From Desulfobacterales bacterium (GTDB lineage: Bacteria; Desulfobacterota; Desulfobacteria; Desulfobacterales; Desulfosarcinaceae), in contig JACRDD010000019.1 of NCBI GenBank assembly GCA_016218685.1, positions 124,001 through 188,000 of the forward strand: DNA of 64,000 nucleotides, read 5' to 3'. The notes below the pieces were generated by a model. It ran no database searches. It was given only the letters and a program-made list of their open reading frames with translations, and had not been told where the DNA came from. The position numbers and the translations under genes were made by a program. Below, piece after piece: positions 10,401 through 17,993 of the stretch (positions are counted from its first letter, which is position 1; each line of letters begins with the position of its first letter).

Positions 10401-10775
10401 TTCGTTGAGCAAGACGGTCAGAATGGCGCGCTGCTCGCTCGGTACCGTCTGGGCCGCCTGGATGCGCCGCAGGGTTTCGCCGCCGAATCCGGGATAATGC
10501 CGGGCGATTCCGGCCACAAGGTACTGGATGAAGGTGATCACATCCCGATCCGACGGGTCCAGGCGGTACCACACCGTGGCAACCCCCAACCGGCGGCAGG
10601 CCTGGGCCACGAAAGTGGTTTTGCCATAGCCGGCGCCGGCCACCACGCTGAGTACTTTATGGGTGAGGAGCTGCTCGATAATGGGCTGCAGGCGGCTGCG
10701 TTGGATCGTTTCCGGCAGCAGGGGCAGCGCGAGCTTGGCGTCGAGGGTAACGATCCTTGCGCCGGCGGTTTTCAT
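7482..10775 (-). CDS. STAND-type MalT-like regulator with TPRs and C-terminal BTAD
   Basis: A 1,097-residue signal-transduction ATPase. Residues 46-53 (GAGYGKTT) are Walker A and about 135-142 (VIVLDDFH) Walker B of a MalT/AAA16-like NTPase. A long TPR-like helical solenoid follows to about 820. The last 250 residues hold an OmpR-type winged helix (ELRIVCFGRFRLWRG onward, about 846-945) and a bacterial transcriptional activator domain as in SARP regulators. Such proteins bind ligand and ATP, oligomerise and activate transcription. The ATG at 10775 overlaps the stop of the toxin gene (ATGA). The acyl-CoA dehydrogenase genes start 121 nt downstream of its stop on the same strand and are candidate targets. 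Confidence 0.9.
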   Translation of the reverse strand: MKTAGARIVTLDAKLALPLLPETIQRSRLQPIIEQLLTHKVLSVVAGAGYGKTTFVAQACRRLGVATVWYRLDPSDRDVITFIQYLVAGIARHYPGFGGETLRRIQAAQTVPSEQRAILTVLLNEMEQRITAPLVIVLDDFHLVQASPAIQSAMALLLENLGPSIHLVIVGRSAPELRLSRLVAARQALQLRERELAFNLSETAALCREIFQLPLSQGQLELLASRTAGWVTGLILFNYMLKDHDPGPLTEQLQGLHGGQAAVFDYLQENIYPLFSAETAGFLLRTAILSRLEVDFCNRLLEIQNAGAILRQLEAKHLFTFALDGRKQSFHYHQLFKDFLRTKLVREMDPATLAALHARAARLWAAAGAPEEAIGHLLGAGLHGEACALLASRGRSWIKDGRLHFFLSCLQQIPETLLAQAPWLLYLNGRALQLSGKASEAARIFGRAHAVFQAQADDKGMALTLNRLATHYYVIGDHAAAEIKFKLLLDRIRGRPRLYVDALGHLIFIAAHAGRLEEADRYYAAALEVLDSQVETDLHAWIYVNFGFRHFRAGDLAQAKALGQKANRISLQLGLPHLLTLGYHLVSVAEYYLGRFESALETALRGVRTGEENGFIETAHALNWNHAAICAAALGHFEDAIAYGRNGLRVCKELNSLWSEVWAHRALAEAYLKAGDSALAEQSARTALQAVAPLAMPFDRAMMQAGLAAVLIEKGSLDEALALLTEAVPALEGFVLYLSGVHLLLARCHQMRGEAAAALEHLGAALGLGRTCRHEHWLTPERSWVVPLLVDLYGHREALRTYIEKLIRDFGHETLVTLRQIQSHEKGACRPAGGILGALKKQPPPELRIVCFGRFRLWRGSVELPAEQWPGEKPKLLFKLLCVQYARGFLPKEAILEALWPDEDPRVTRNRLNVALTKLRHILEPELTRGLASRYLVRQGDAYRLALGPGGSLDIALFDQALTAAQQERDEEQMLEHYLRAEAVYAGPLLAEDPYVEWCTGLRDQYQAKYLDILGHIISGYRREEHWVKCIDYARKYLAVDPYVEEMYQALMMFHHAAGHRSMVIKTYEMCKARIEKELEVVLSEETTELFQQLTVM

Positions 10776-11347
10776 TGTCGGACAATCTGCCCGACCCATG
10801 CGGGCAGCGGTTGGAGCGCCCAGACACAGACCCCTTTACGCACGATGGCCACCTGCCGGAAAGGGTCGGCACCCAGGGAGTTGTCCAGCAAGCGGGCCTC
10901 ATCCACCAGGGGCAGGGCCGCGGCGACATATTGCACGGTACGCGGGATGCGGCCGTGGATCTTTTCGGCCGGCACATCGTGACCGCCCGCGATCACGCGC
11001 TGGCGCACCCGGGCCTCGTTGAGCTGGGCGCTTTGCAAATGGATGTATACCAGAATGACTTCATAGCCCAAACCCTTGGCCGCGGCGATGAAATCGATTT
11101 TGGAGGGGTGGGAAAAAACGGTTTCGAAGCAGAAACTGGTGCCCTGGCGCAGCAAGGCGGTGCGAATCTTTTCGGCGATCCCGGCGGCCTGGTAGCTGAC
11201 CGCTTCGGGTCGTTCGGGATTGATGATCTTGGCGATCGTGTCGGCATTGACCAGCTTGACCCCTTTGGGAGCCAGGGCCAGTTGATAAAAGGTGGATTTG
11301 CCGGCGCCGTTGCCGCCCGCCAGCACCCAGACCTGCCTTGCGCTCAT
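10772..11347 (-). CDS. Zeta-toxin-like P-loop kinase (COG4185-type)
   Basis: A 191-residue P-loop protein beginning MSARQVWVLAGGNGAGKSTF, with Walker A GGNGAGKS at about residues 11-18. FCFETVFSHPSKIDFI near 72 matches the substrate loop of the zeta toxin / predicted ABC-type ATPase family (ExxF/Y motif), and IPRTVQYVAAALPLVDEARLLDN near 132 its lid helix and following strand. Zeta toxins phosphorylate UDP-activated amino sugars; COG4185 members are mostly untested. It overlaps the antitoxin stop at its start and the regulator start at its end, both as ATGA, so the three are translationally coupled. Confidence 0.85.
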   Translation of the reverse strand: MSARQVWVLAGGNGAGKSTFYQLALAPKGVKLVNADTIAKIINPERPEAVSYQAAGIAEKIRTALLRQGTSFCFETVFSHPSKIDFIAAAKGLGYEVILVYIHLQSAQLNEARVRQRVIAGGHDVPAEKIHGRIPRTVQYVAAALPLVDEARLLDNSLGADPFRQVAIVRKGVCVWALQPLPAWVGQIVRQ

Positions 11348-11745
11348 TGCGCAAGCGCCTGAAATTCACCGTTCCGAAATTGTCCGCTGCGGCGCTCGCC
11401 GGTGGCCGTGTCGATTTGATCCAGCAGGCCGGGATGTTTGCGGCTGGCTTCGTAATAGATAACCCCCCGGGTCACCTTGTGGGCCAGTTCGCCGTCGGCG
11501 CGGCTCTTTTCCAGGGTGGCGAAAACATCCTCGGGCGCGACCGCCTCCGGGGCTACCGGCTCGATACTGATCTTTTTCAAGCCTTGCAGGATGGCGAAAA
11601 TGTCGGAATAGTCGATGACGTTTTCCACGGCCTGGCCCAAGGTGGCCCAAAATTCGATCTGCTTGGGCACCGAGCGTTTCTGAACCAGGCTGGCCCGTTC
11701 CGCCGCTTCCACCAATTCGGGGTTGAGTCTCAAAGGATTTGCCAT
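11344..11745 (-). CDS. ParD-like antitoxin
   Basis: A 133-residue protein starting MANPLRLNPELVEAAERAS and continuing QKRSVPKQIEFWATLG, the ribbon-helix-helix-like signature of the ParD-like antitoxin family (PF11903 type). The N-terminal half would bind DNA and the C-terminal half (residues 70-133) the toxin. The ATG at 11745 follows AGGAGGTTGCGCC; the frame is open upstream into the HU/IHF gene but that extension is unsupported. Its promoter carries a palindrome overlapping the -10, as expected for autoregulation. Pairing with a zeta-like ATPase is a recognised arrangement; the downstream STAND regulator is the unusual part. Confidence 0.82.
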   Translation of the reverse strand: MANPLRLNPELVEAAERASLVQKRSVPKQIEFWATLGQAVENVIDYSDIFAILQGLKKISIEPVAPEAVAPEDVFATLEKSRADGELAHKVTRGVIYYEASRKHPGLLDQIDTATGERRSGQFRNGEFQALAQ

Positions 11746-11775
11746 GGCGCAACCTCCTACACAATGTTGCTTTTT

Positions 11776-11810
11776 GCTACAAATGTAGCTCCCGGCAAAA
11801 GCTTTGTCAA
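11776..11810 (-). promoter_or_regulatory. Toxin-antitoxin operon promoter with overlapping operator
   Basis: On the minus strand TTGACA (11810-11805), a 17-nt spacer and TACATT (11787-11782) form a near-consensus sigma-70 promoter. The palindrome GCTACAAATGTAGC (11776-11789; 6-bp arms, 2-nt spacer) covers the -10, so a bound antitoxin would block transcription. The -35 contains the stop codon of the HU/IHF gene. Confidence 0.75.
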
Positions 11811-12094
11811 CCGATCTGACTCCCGTCCACCCGCTTTTTGAGTTCCTGCCCGGGCTTGAAGAAGGGCAGCCGTTTGGGCTGGACGGTGACGATTTCACCC
11901 GTCTTGGGATTCCGGCCGGCGTAGCTCTTGTATTTCTTCACAAAGAAAGAGCATAGGCCTCTGATCTCCACCCGGCCGCCCTTGGCCAAGGCGTCGGACA
12001 TGGTGTCGAAGAAGAGATCGACGATCCGTCTGGATTCGGTTTTGGAGATTCCCTCTTGTTCGGCCAACAACGCGATCAGTTCAAGCTTGTTCAT
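11807..12094 (-). CDS. HU/IHF family DNA-bending protein
   Basis: A 95-residue histone-like protein. MNKLELIALLAEQEGISK is the dimerisation helix and the arm is GRNPKTGEIVTVQPKR with the DNA-intercalating Pro, ending in FKPGQELKKRV. The RGLCSFFVKKYK turn (instead of GFG in the core) resembles IHF-beta-like members. The ATG at 12094 has no clear Shine-Dalgarno of its own, but a 10-codon reading frame with a good one ends exactly on it (ATGA). An in-frame GTG at 12100 is the alternative start. Confidence 0.9.
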   Translation of the reverse strand: MNKLELIALLAEQEGISKTESRRIVDLFFDTMSDALAKGGRVEIRGLCSFFVKKYKSYAGRNPKTGEIVTVQPKRLPFFKPGQELKKRVDGSQIG

Positions 12095-12123
12095 AGGCAC
12101 CGACTTTGTTTGGGCGACGACAT
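12091..12123 (-). promoter_or_regulatory. Possible 10-codon leader ORF coupled to HU/IHF gene
   Basis: Minus-strand ATG at 12123 is preceded by AAGGGGACC and encodes MSSPKQSRCL, then TGA at 12093-12091. That TGA overlaps the HU/IHF start in an ATGA arrangement, while the HU/IHF start lacks its own ribosome site. Translational coupling through this leader is therefore plausible. Chance cannot be excluded for so short a frame. Confidence 0.4.
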
Positions 12124-12173
12124 GGTCCCCTTATGTTGATGATACCGAAAAAAATGGCCTTGTTACGAGAGCC

Positions 12174-12202
12174 ATCATAAATGAACAGATCAAAAACGGC
12201 AA
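12174..12202 (-). promoter_or_regulatory. Promoter for HU/IHF gene
   Basis: On the minus strand TTGCCG (12202-12197), a 17-nt spacer and TATGAT (12179-12174) form a good sigma-70 promoter about 50 nt upstream of the leader ORF. Confidence 0.6.
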
Positions 12203-12273
12203 CCCCGTAGAAGCATTGCCGCATCGAACGTTGGCGGCCACCGGATGCCGAGGACCGGTCGCCTCAAATCGCT

Positions 12274-12711
12274 TCAGAACGGGATGTCGTCCTGGGGCAT
12301 ATCGGCAATGGGCGGTTCGGGATAACCCCGGTCCGTGGCCTGATTGCCGGCCGGACGCCCACGGCCGGCGGATTCATCGCGGTTGCCGCCAACAAACTGC
12401 ACTTCCGAAGCCACGATCTCGGTGGTGTAGCGGGTAACGCCATCTTTTTCCCAGGAACGGGTCTGCAATTTACCTTCAATGTATACCTGACGGCCTTTGG
12501 CGAGGTACTTGCCGCAAAGCTCCCCCAACTGGCGCCAGGCCACGACGCGATGCCACTCGGTACGCTCTTTCTTCTCCCCGGTCTGTTTGTCTTTCCAGGT
12601 TTCCGACGTGGCGATGCTGAAATTGGTCACGGCTGTGCCGTCGGCCATATAGCGGATCTCGGGGTCCTGCCCCAGGTTGCCTAACAGAATCACTTTGTTT
12701 ACACCGGCCAT
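12274..12711 (-). CDS. ssb: Single-stranded DNA-binding protein
   Basis: A 145-residue SSB. The OB fold opens [18 protein letters not shown] and includes [16 protein letters not shown], a typical tryptophan-rich ssDNA-contact strand, and [16 protein letters not shown] Gly/Arg/Pro-rich linker follows from about residue 110, ending in the acidic tip DDIPF that recruits replication and repair partners. The ATG at 12711 follows GAGAGGCAACG. It has its own promoter and lies between the HU/IHF and DUF362 genes. Confidence 0.97.
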   Translation of the reverse strand: MAGVNKVILLGNLGQDPEIRYMADGTAVTNFSIATSETWKDKQTGEKKERTEWHRVVAWRQLGELCGKYLAKGRQVYIEGKLQTRSWEKDGVTRYTTEIVASEVQFVGGNRDESAGRGRPAGNQATDRGYPEPPIADMPQDDIPF

Positions 12712-12748
12712 CGTTGCCTCTCTTTCCGTGGTTGAGTATATGCCCCTC

Positions 12749-12776
12749 TTTTTATTTGGTATTCAGTTTTTGTCAA
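12749..12776 (-). promoter_or_regulatory. Promoter for ssb
   Basis: Minus-strand TTGACA (12776-12771), a 16-nt spacer and TAAAAA (12754-12749) lie about 40 nt upstream of the ssb start, in the short gap after the DUF362 gene. Confidence 0.55.
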
Positions 12777-12789
12777 TAGTTAAAAATGC

Positions 12790-13899
12790 TCAGGAACCGA
12801 TGAGCCGTCGCCGGGCTTTGCCCAGCAGCGGCTCTTTGGCGCAGATCGCCCCATGCGGACAGACTTCCAGGCAGCAATAGCAGCGGATGCAAAGATTGTA
12901 GTCGAACTGCACGCCGCGCGTGGTGTGGCTGATGGCCTTGGCCGGACAAATCTTCCAACATTCACCGCACAGCTTGCACTTCGGGTTATCCACCACCGGT
13001 TTTTGAAGCACATATTGGCGCATGAAGCGGCTGAACGATTCCGGGCCGATGCTCAGGGAGTTCAGTTCGGGGAACTTGAAATCGTCCACGATGTGGATAT
13101 CGCCGTTGACGTGCACGCTGCCGTCGAACATGCTCAAAACCTGGGCCTGGGCGCAGGTCAGCAATTGGTTCGGATCGAGTCCCAGGAGCGTGCAGATGGT
13201 CTTGTCCACAGCATGGCCATTGGCCCCGCCCACGAGCAGGCCCAGCTCGCGGGGCTTGCCGCTCTTGCCCGGACCTTGGCCTTCCAGGGCCAGGATGCCG
13301 TCCACGATGGTGAAGGCCGGTGCCACGGCCCTGTAAATTTGTACTATCAGCCGGCTGAACATCAACCGGTCCACGCCCATGCGCATATGCCATTCGGGCT
13401 TGCGCAGCCCCACGATGCAGCCGAAGATGTTTTTCACTCCCAGGGTGAGAAACATCTGGGCGTGGCTTTTGAGCTTGGCCAGGTTGATCACCAGATCGGC
13501 ATCCATGACCTCCTGGGCGACGGGGATTGGCCCGAAAGGCTCGCCGATGTCCACCTCCACCGAGCCTTCAAAGGGTTTCACCACCACATCGAGCCCTTCC
13601 AGGGCATCCTTGTAGCCTGATTCCGCCAGGATTTTGCGGAAACTGCCGACGCCCGGGCTGTCCGAAACCTGCACCCGGGCACCTCGCGCGAGCAGATGTT
13701 CGACCACCGCCCGGCAGATAACCGGATGGGTCACGATGGCTTTTTCCGGTGGTGCCGCCATCAGCAGGTTGGGCTTGACCAGCACGCGCAGGCCGGGCTG
13801 AATCCAGTTCGGCCCCATACTGTCGAACATTTCATCGACCAGCGCACGGATCGTGACAGGGTTGTAGGTCGCGTTGCGGATGAAAACTTTGGTCATCAT
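12790..13899 (-). CDS. DUF362 protein with C-terminal 2x[4Fe-4S] ferredoxin domain
   Basis: About 369 residues. The N-terminal DUF362 domain shows VLVKPNLLM near residue 42, GARVQVSDSPGVGSFRKI near 75, DLVINLAKLKSHAQM near 135 and VDGILALEGQGPGKSG near 192. The C-terminus has two clusters, CKLCGECWKICP and CIRCYCCLEVCP, each CX2CX2CX3CP for a 4Fe-4S centre. DUF362-ferredoxin proteins are common in anaerobes and act in undefined redox or cofactor processes. The start is uncertain: MMTKVFIRNATYN at 13899 fits the family but has no clear ribosome site, and an in-frame ATG at 13974 is possible. Confidence 0.87.
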   Translation of the reverse strand: MMTKVFIRNATYNPVTIRALVDEMFDSMGPNWIQPGLRVLVKPNLLMAAPPEKAIVTHPVICRAVVEHLLARGARVQVSDSPGVGSFRKILAESGYKDALEGLDVVVKPFEGSVEVDIGEPFGPIPVAQEVMDADLVINLAKLKSHAQMFLTLGVKNIFGCIVGLRKPEWHMRMGVDRLMFSRLIVQIYRAVAPAFTIVDGILALEGQGPGKSGKPRELGLLVGGANGHAVDKTICTLLGLDPNQLLTCAQAQVLSMFDGSVHVNGDIHIVDDFKFPELNSLSIGPESFSRFMRQYVLQKPVVDNPKCKLCGECWKICPAKAISHTTRGVQFDYNLCIRCYCCLEVCPHGAICAKEPLLGKARRRLIGS

Positions 13900-14072
13900 G
13901 GCCCGATTGGAGGATTGTTCGCTGGCTGGCAAGATCTCTTTCGGCAGCCGGCCGGAACAACCGTTTACAAACATCGGCTCGGCTGGTAGAGCACCGGCAG
14001 TTTCGAATCACCTTATTATTGATCTTCGCCGTTAATCAAGCGCTTTTCTGATCGAGCAGCGGAAGGCTGACG

Positions 14073-15257
14073 ATGCCATCGGGCAACCTGGACAAACAAA
14101 TCAAGCGCCATGTGATCGGGCCGGCGCAGGCCTGTTATGCGGTCACGCCGCCCGGCACCGAAGCGCTGTGCGCCCGGGAGCTGGCCAATCTGCCCGAGCC
14201 CGTCCAGGTGGATGCCGTCGAAACCGGCGGCATTTCCTTCGGCGCCCGCCTGGCGGCTTTGTACCAGGCCAATCTACGCGTGCGCACGGCGGGGCGCTTC
14301 CTGCTGCGCCTGGCCCGCTTCAAGGCCACCAACTTCCGGCAATTGGAGAAACAGTGCACTGCCATCGCGTGGGCTTGGTATCTTCCCGGCGGCGCGGTTC
14401 CGCAGTGCAAGGTAACGGCGCACGCATCGCGCCTCTACCACAGCCAGGCCGTGGCCCAGCATGTCAGTATGGCCATTGCCGCCTATTGGCGCGCGCAGGG
14501 GGTCGAGCCGCTGGAGATGCCGGCCCAGACCCTCTATTTGCGATTAGAGCAGGACACCGTGACCCTGTCGCTGGACAGCAGCGGCGATCCGCTCTACCGC
14601 CGGGGTCTGAAGACCCATGGCGGCAAGGCCCCCTTGCGGGAAAATCTGGCGGCAGCCATCCTGGCGCTGGCCGGCTACAACCCCGAACAGCCATTGCTGG
14701 ACCCCATGTGCGGGGCCGGAACCTTTGCGCTGGAAGCTGCCCTGTGGGCCAAACGCATCCCGCCGGGGTTTTACCGGGATTTTGCCTTCATGCAGTGGCC
14801 TGCTTTCCGGCCGAAGCAATGGCAACATCTTAAAAACAGTGCCGAAAAGGAGTTCCGCACGCTGAGCCGGCCATCCATTTACGCCTCGGACCTGGATGCC
14901 GAGGCCTGCCGCCTCCTGGAAACCTGCATTGTCCGCTATCGCCTCGACGATGCGGTGAGTGTACGTCAACACGACTTTTTTGAACTCAAGCCGCCGCTGC
15001 CCCAACCAGGCTTTGCACCGACCGGCTTGATCGTCCTCAACCCGCCCTACGGTTTGCGCCTTATGCCGGATGAACGCCTGGAAGGATTTTACCGCCAGAT
15101 CGGCGCCAAGCTGGTTGCCGATTTCAAGGGCTGGCAAGTGGCGCTGCTCGTACCCGGCCCCCAGTTGATCCGCACCCAGCCCTTCCCGACCCGATCGATC
15201 CCCTTGCGCCATGGGGGCCTGTCGCTGATCCTGCTGGTGGGCCGAGTCGGACATTGA
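14073..15257 (+). CDS. THUMP-domain RNA N2-guanine methyltransferase, RlmL-like
   Basis: A 394-residue methyltransferase. The N-terminal 160 residues form the ferredoxin-like/THUMP RNA-binding part (ACYAVTPPGTEALCARELA at the start). The Rossmann domain carries LDPMCGAGTFALEAAL (SAM motif I) near residue 212 and LIVLNPPYGLRL near 320 (NPPY motif for a base amino group). This is the layout of the N-terminal RlmL half, YpsC and Trm14, which methylate guanine N2 in rRNA or tRNA. E. coli RlmL is fused to RlmK; that second domain is absent here. The ATG at 14073 follows GGAAGGCTGACG. Confidence 0.88.
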   Translation: MPSGNLDKQIKRHVIGPAQACYAVTPPGTEALCARELANLPEPVQVDAVETGGISFGARLAALYQANLRVRTAGRFLLRLARFKATNFRQLEKQCTAIAWAWYLPGGAVPQCKVTAHASRLYHSQAVAQHVSMAIAAYWRAQGVEPLEMPAQTLYLRLEQDTVTLSLDSSGDPLYRRGLKTHGGKAPLRENLAAAILALAGYNPEQPLLDPMCGAGTFALEAALWAKRIPPGFYRDFAFMQWPAFRPKQWQHLKNSAEKEFRTLSRPSIYASDLDAEACRLLETCIVRYRLDDAVSVRQHDFFELKPPLPQPGFAPTGLIVLNPPYGLRLMPDERLEGFYRQIGAKLVADFKGWQVALLVPGPQLIRTQPFPTRSIPLRHGGLSLILLVGRVGH

Positions 15258-15328
15258 CTTGCCGGCCGGTATTGGCTACACCTTTCGAACCATTTCATTT
15301 TTCCGAACAACAAAGTACCGGACGCTTG

Positions 15329-16156
15329 ATGGCGGACATTCCAAAAGCAAACCTTTTTGATGCCATTCCCCCAAACTTGCCCCAAGAGTGGTTTGAGACT
15401 TTGGTCGAATGCGACGATATAAGAATCGAACGCATCGTCTCCAAGGGGCACGCCTCGGGTGAAGATTTCTGGTACGACCAGGACTGGGACGAATGGGTGG
15501 TGCTCCTCAAGGGCGGCGCGGGAATGTACCTGGAAGGGCGTGACCAGGCGCTGGCCCTGGGGCCGGGGGATTGGCTCCGGATTCCGGCGCATGTCAAGCA
15601 CCGGGTGGCCTGGACTGCGGCCGAGGTGCAAACGGTTTGGCTGGCCGTGCATTTTCGGGCGGCCGGGAACATCAACCAGAGGGAGGAGGCAACACGGATG
15701 GACCAGCGCACCTATCGACAAATTATAACGGATGCCATTCAAGGTGAGATCGAAGCCCATCAATTTTACCAGCAAGTGGCCGATAAAGTCACAGATAGCC
15801 ATCTGCGGGAGATGTTCCGCGCCTTTGCCGACGAGGAGCTCAAGCACCGCCGGATCCTTGAAGGGTTCAAGGAGAAGCCCGACATGGCGATTCATTTTGC
15901 CCGGGTTCCCGATTTCCATCTATCGGAAACGATGGCCGATGCCGGGGCGCTGTCCATGGGGATGAAGCCCGCCGACGCCATTGCCCTGGCCATGAAAAAG
16001 GAAGAAGCCGCCATGCGCCACTATACCCAGTTGGCGGATGCCTGCGGTGATACGGCCCAACAAAAGGTGTTCCGGGAACTGGCATCCATGGAACGGGGCC
16101 ATAAGGCCAAAATGGAAAATGCCTTCGTGGACATCGGCTTCCCCGAAGTATGGTGA
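15329..16156 (+). CDS. Cupin - rubrerythrin-like (ferritin-like) fusion protein
   Basis: A 275-residue in-frame fusion. Residues 1-105 are a cupin (EDFWYDQDWDEWVVLLKG, then LGPGDWLRIPAHVKHRVAW) of the kind found as a stand-alone protein. From residue 124 (MDQRTYRQIITDAIQGE) comes a ferritin-like di-iron domain with EIEAHQFY, EELKH, KEEAAMRHY and SMERGH, i.e. two ExxH-bearing helix pairs; no rubredoxin domain. The ATG at 15329 is preferred over the TTG overlapping the previous stop. Rubrerythrins reduce peroxide in anaerobes; the cupin may sense or bind a ligand. A strong internal ribosome site precedes residue 124, so a separate rubrerythrin product is possible. Confidence 0.85.
   Translation: MADIPKANLFDAIPPNLPQEWFETLVECDDIRIERIVSKGHASGEDFWYDQDWDEWVVLLKGGAGMYLEGRDQALALGPGDWLRIPAHVKHRVAWTAAEVQTVWLAVHFRAAGNINQREEATRMDQRTYRQIITDAIQGEIEAHQFYQQVADKVTDSHLREMFRAFADEELKHRRILEGFKEKPDMAIHFARVPDFHLSETMADAGALSMGMKPADAIALAMKKEEAAMRHYTQLADACGDTAQQKVFRELASMERGHKAKMENAFVDIGFPEVW
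15679..15700 (+). promoter_or_regulatory. Internal ribosome binding site and ATG inside the fusion gene
   Basis: GAGGGAGGAGG (15679-15689) lies 8 nt before an in-frame ATG at 15698 that begins exactly at the ferritin-like domain. This is a better site than the one at the gene's own start. It suggests either dual translation or that two adjacent genes became one by loss of a stop codon. Confidence 0.6.
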
Positions 16157-16206
16157 CGCCGCATCGCCCCGTGGTCTTGGTTTTATACCTCACGATTGCA
16201 GGAACT

Positions 16207-17976
16207 ATGACTCTAAAAACACTTCGGATCTTGAGTTTCAGCGCAGCCATGCTGCTATTGGGCATCACCTTGAGCAGCGGCGAAGAGGGCCCGACCCCGA
16301 CACCATCGGATACGATGACCCTCATCCAGAAAGTCAGCCTTCGCATCCAAGAACAGGTGGCGCAGGTGGACAAGCAGAAAGGCTTTGACTGCCAGGGCGA
16401 GCCCATTTGCGGCATTCAGCAGATCCCACTTTTTTACGCCGAACGCCGGTTCGCACCCGCCTGGATCGACGAAGGCGGCCTGCGCCCCATGGGCCATGAC
16501 CTTATCCGGGCACTCGAACAGGTGGGACAGGATGGACTTCAGCCCGAAGACTACCATCTGGGTGCCATCCATGCCATGCTCAAAGAGATGGAGGCCGAGG
16601 CATCAATGCCCACCGGCCACAAAGCCGATCAGTGGGCACGGGTAGACCTGCTGCTCACCGACGCCTTTTTGTTGTTGAGTTCCCACTTGTCCGGCGGCCG
16701 GGTCAACCCCGAAACCATGCATAAGGATTGGATCATCTCCGGAAACAGGGTCGACATCATGGCCGCCTTGAGCGCCGCGCTCGATGAAGGCCGAATCGAT
16801 CCGTCCCTGGACCGCCTGCGGCCCTCCCACAAAGGCTACGCCGGTTTGCGCCAGGCCCTGAGGCAGATCGGTGCCATCGATCAACAGGGCGGTTGGCCTT
16901 CCGTGCCGACCGGACCGACCATACGGCCCAACGAACGCAACGCGCGGGTGCCGGCCTTGCGCGAGCGCTTGCAGAAGGGCGGAGATCTGGCCATGGCGGA
17001 CCCGCCCCAAGACCCGGAACGCATGGATGCCGCCCTGGTGGAGAGCCTCAAAAAATTCCAGGTCCGTCACGGGCTGGAACCGGACGGTGCCTTGGGCAAG
17101 CGCACCGTGGAAGAGCTGAATATTTCCGCCCAGGAGCGCATCCGCCAGATCGAACTCAATTTGGAGCGCTGGCGCTGGCTCCCCCAACAGCCGGGGGACC
17201 GTTACATCGCCGTCAATATCGCCGATTTCAGCCTGATGGTGGTGGAACATCAAGAGACCGTCCTGACCATGCGGGTGGTGGTGGGCCGTCCGGCAAGGCG
17301 TACGCCGGTCTTCAGCAGCCCCATGACCTACATGGTGATCAGCCCCTATTGGACCGTACCGCCCACCATCGCCATCGAAGATATGCTGCCCAAGGCGAAG
17401 GAGGACCCGGGCTATTTCGATAGCCAGTCCATCAAGGTGTATTATGGATGGGATGAAGGCAATGCAGCGGTGGACCCCCGCCAAATCAACTGGCGGCTAT
17501 ACAGCAAAGGCAACTTCCCCTTCCGGCTGGTCCAGGAACCGGGCTCGGAAAACGCCCTTGGGCATCTAAAATTCATGTTTCCCAATCGCTTCTCGGTTTA
17601 TCTGCATGACACGCCCAACCGCAAATTATTCGGAAAGGCGCAACGCGACTTCAGCTCCGGTTGTATCCGCGTGGAAAATGCCGTGGCCCTGGCCGAATAC
17701 CTGCTCAAGGACAACCCCAATTGGAGTGCGGAGAAATTGAGCGCCGCCATCAAAAAAAACCAGCAACAGATCGTGACCATTGCCCCTTCCGTGCCGGTGC
17801 ATCTTCTTTATATGACCGCATGGCTGGATGGAAATGGCGAAGTGCAGTTCCGCAAGGACATTTACAAGCGGGATGCGCAGCTCGATCAGGTGCTCAAGCG
17901 CCGTCAGCCGGCCAACCCCTTCCCGATGTCCGAATCGGCCGGCGCCAGCCGGCAAGCGTCCGCCGGAGGGCAGTAG
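16207..17976 (+). CDS. L,D-transpeptidase, YcbB/LdtD-like
   Basis: A 589-residue murein cross-linking enzyme. An N-terminal signal segment (ILSFSAAMLLLGITL) leads to a scaffold region, a peptidoglycan-binding helix set (LKKFQVRHGLEPDGALGK near residue 283) and the YkuD catalytic domain with YLHDTPNRKLFG and SSGCIRVENA. The nucleophile is Cys486 in SGCIRV. Length and order match E. coli YcbB, which makes 3-3 cross-links in the periplasm. The ATG at 16207 (after CAGGAACT) gives a clean signal peptide; the in-frame ATG at 16150 is less likely. It is convergent with a YcbK-like peptidase, whose E. coli counterpart also neighbours ycbB. Confidence 0.92.
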   Translation: MTLKTLRILSFSAAMLLLGITLSSGEEGPTPTPSDTMTLIQKVSLRIQEQVAQVDKQKGFDCQGEPICGIQQIPLFYAERRFAPAWIDEGGLRPMGHDLIRALEQVGQDGLQPEDYHLGAIHAMLKEMEAEASMPTGHKADQWARVDLLLTDAFLLLSSHLSGGRVNPETMHKDWIISGNRVDIMAALSAALDEGRIDPSLDRLRPSHKGYAGLRQALRQIGAIDQQGGWPSVPTGPTIRPNERNARVPALRERLQKGGDLAMADPPQDPERMDAALVESLKKFQVRHGLEPDGALGKRTVEELNISAQERIRQIELNLERWRWLPQQPGDRYIAVNIADFSLMVVEHQETVLTMRVVVGRPARRTPVFSSPMTYMVISPYWTVPPTIAIEDMLPKAKEDPGYFDSQSIKVYYGWDEGNAAVDPRQINWRLYSKGNFPFRLVQEPGSENALGHLKFMFPNRFSVYLHDTPNRKLFGKAQRDFSSGCIRVENAVALAEYLLKDNPNWSAEKLSAAIKKNQQQIVTIAPSVPVHLLYMTAWLDGNGEVQFRKDIYKRDAQLDQVLKRRQPANPFPMSESAGASRQASAGGQ

Positions 17977-17993
17977 TATTCGGGGGAAAGGAG

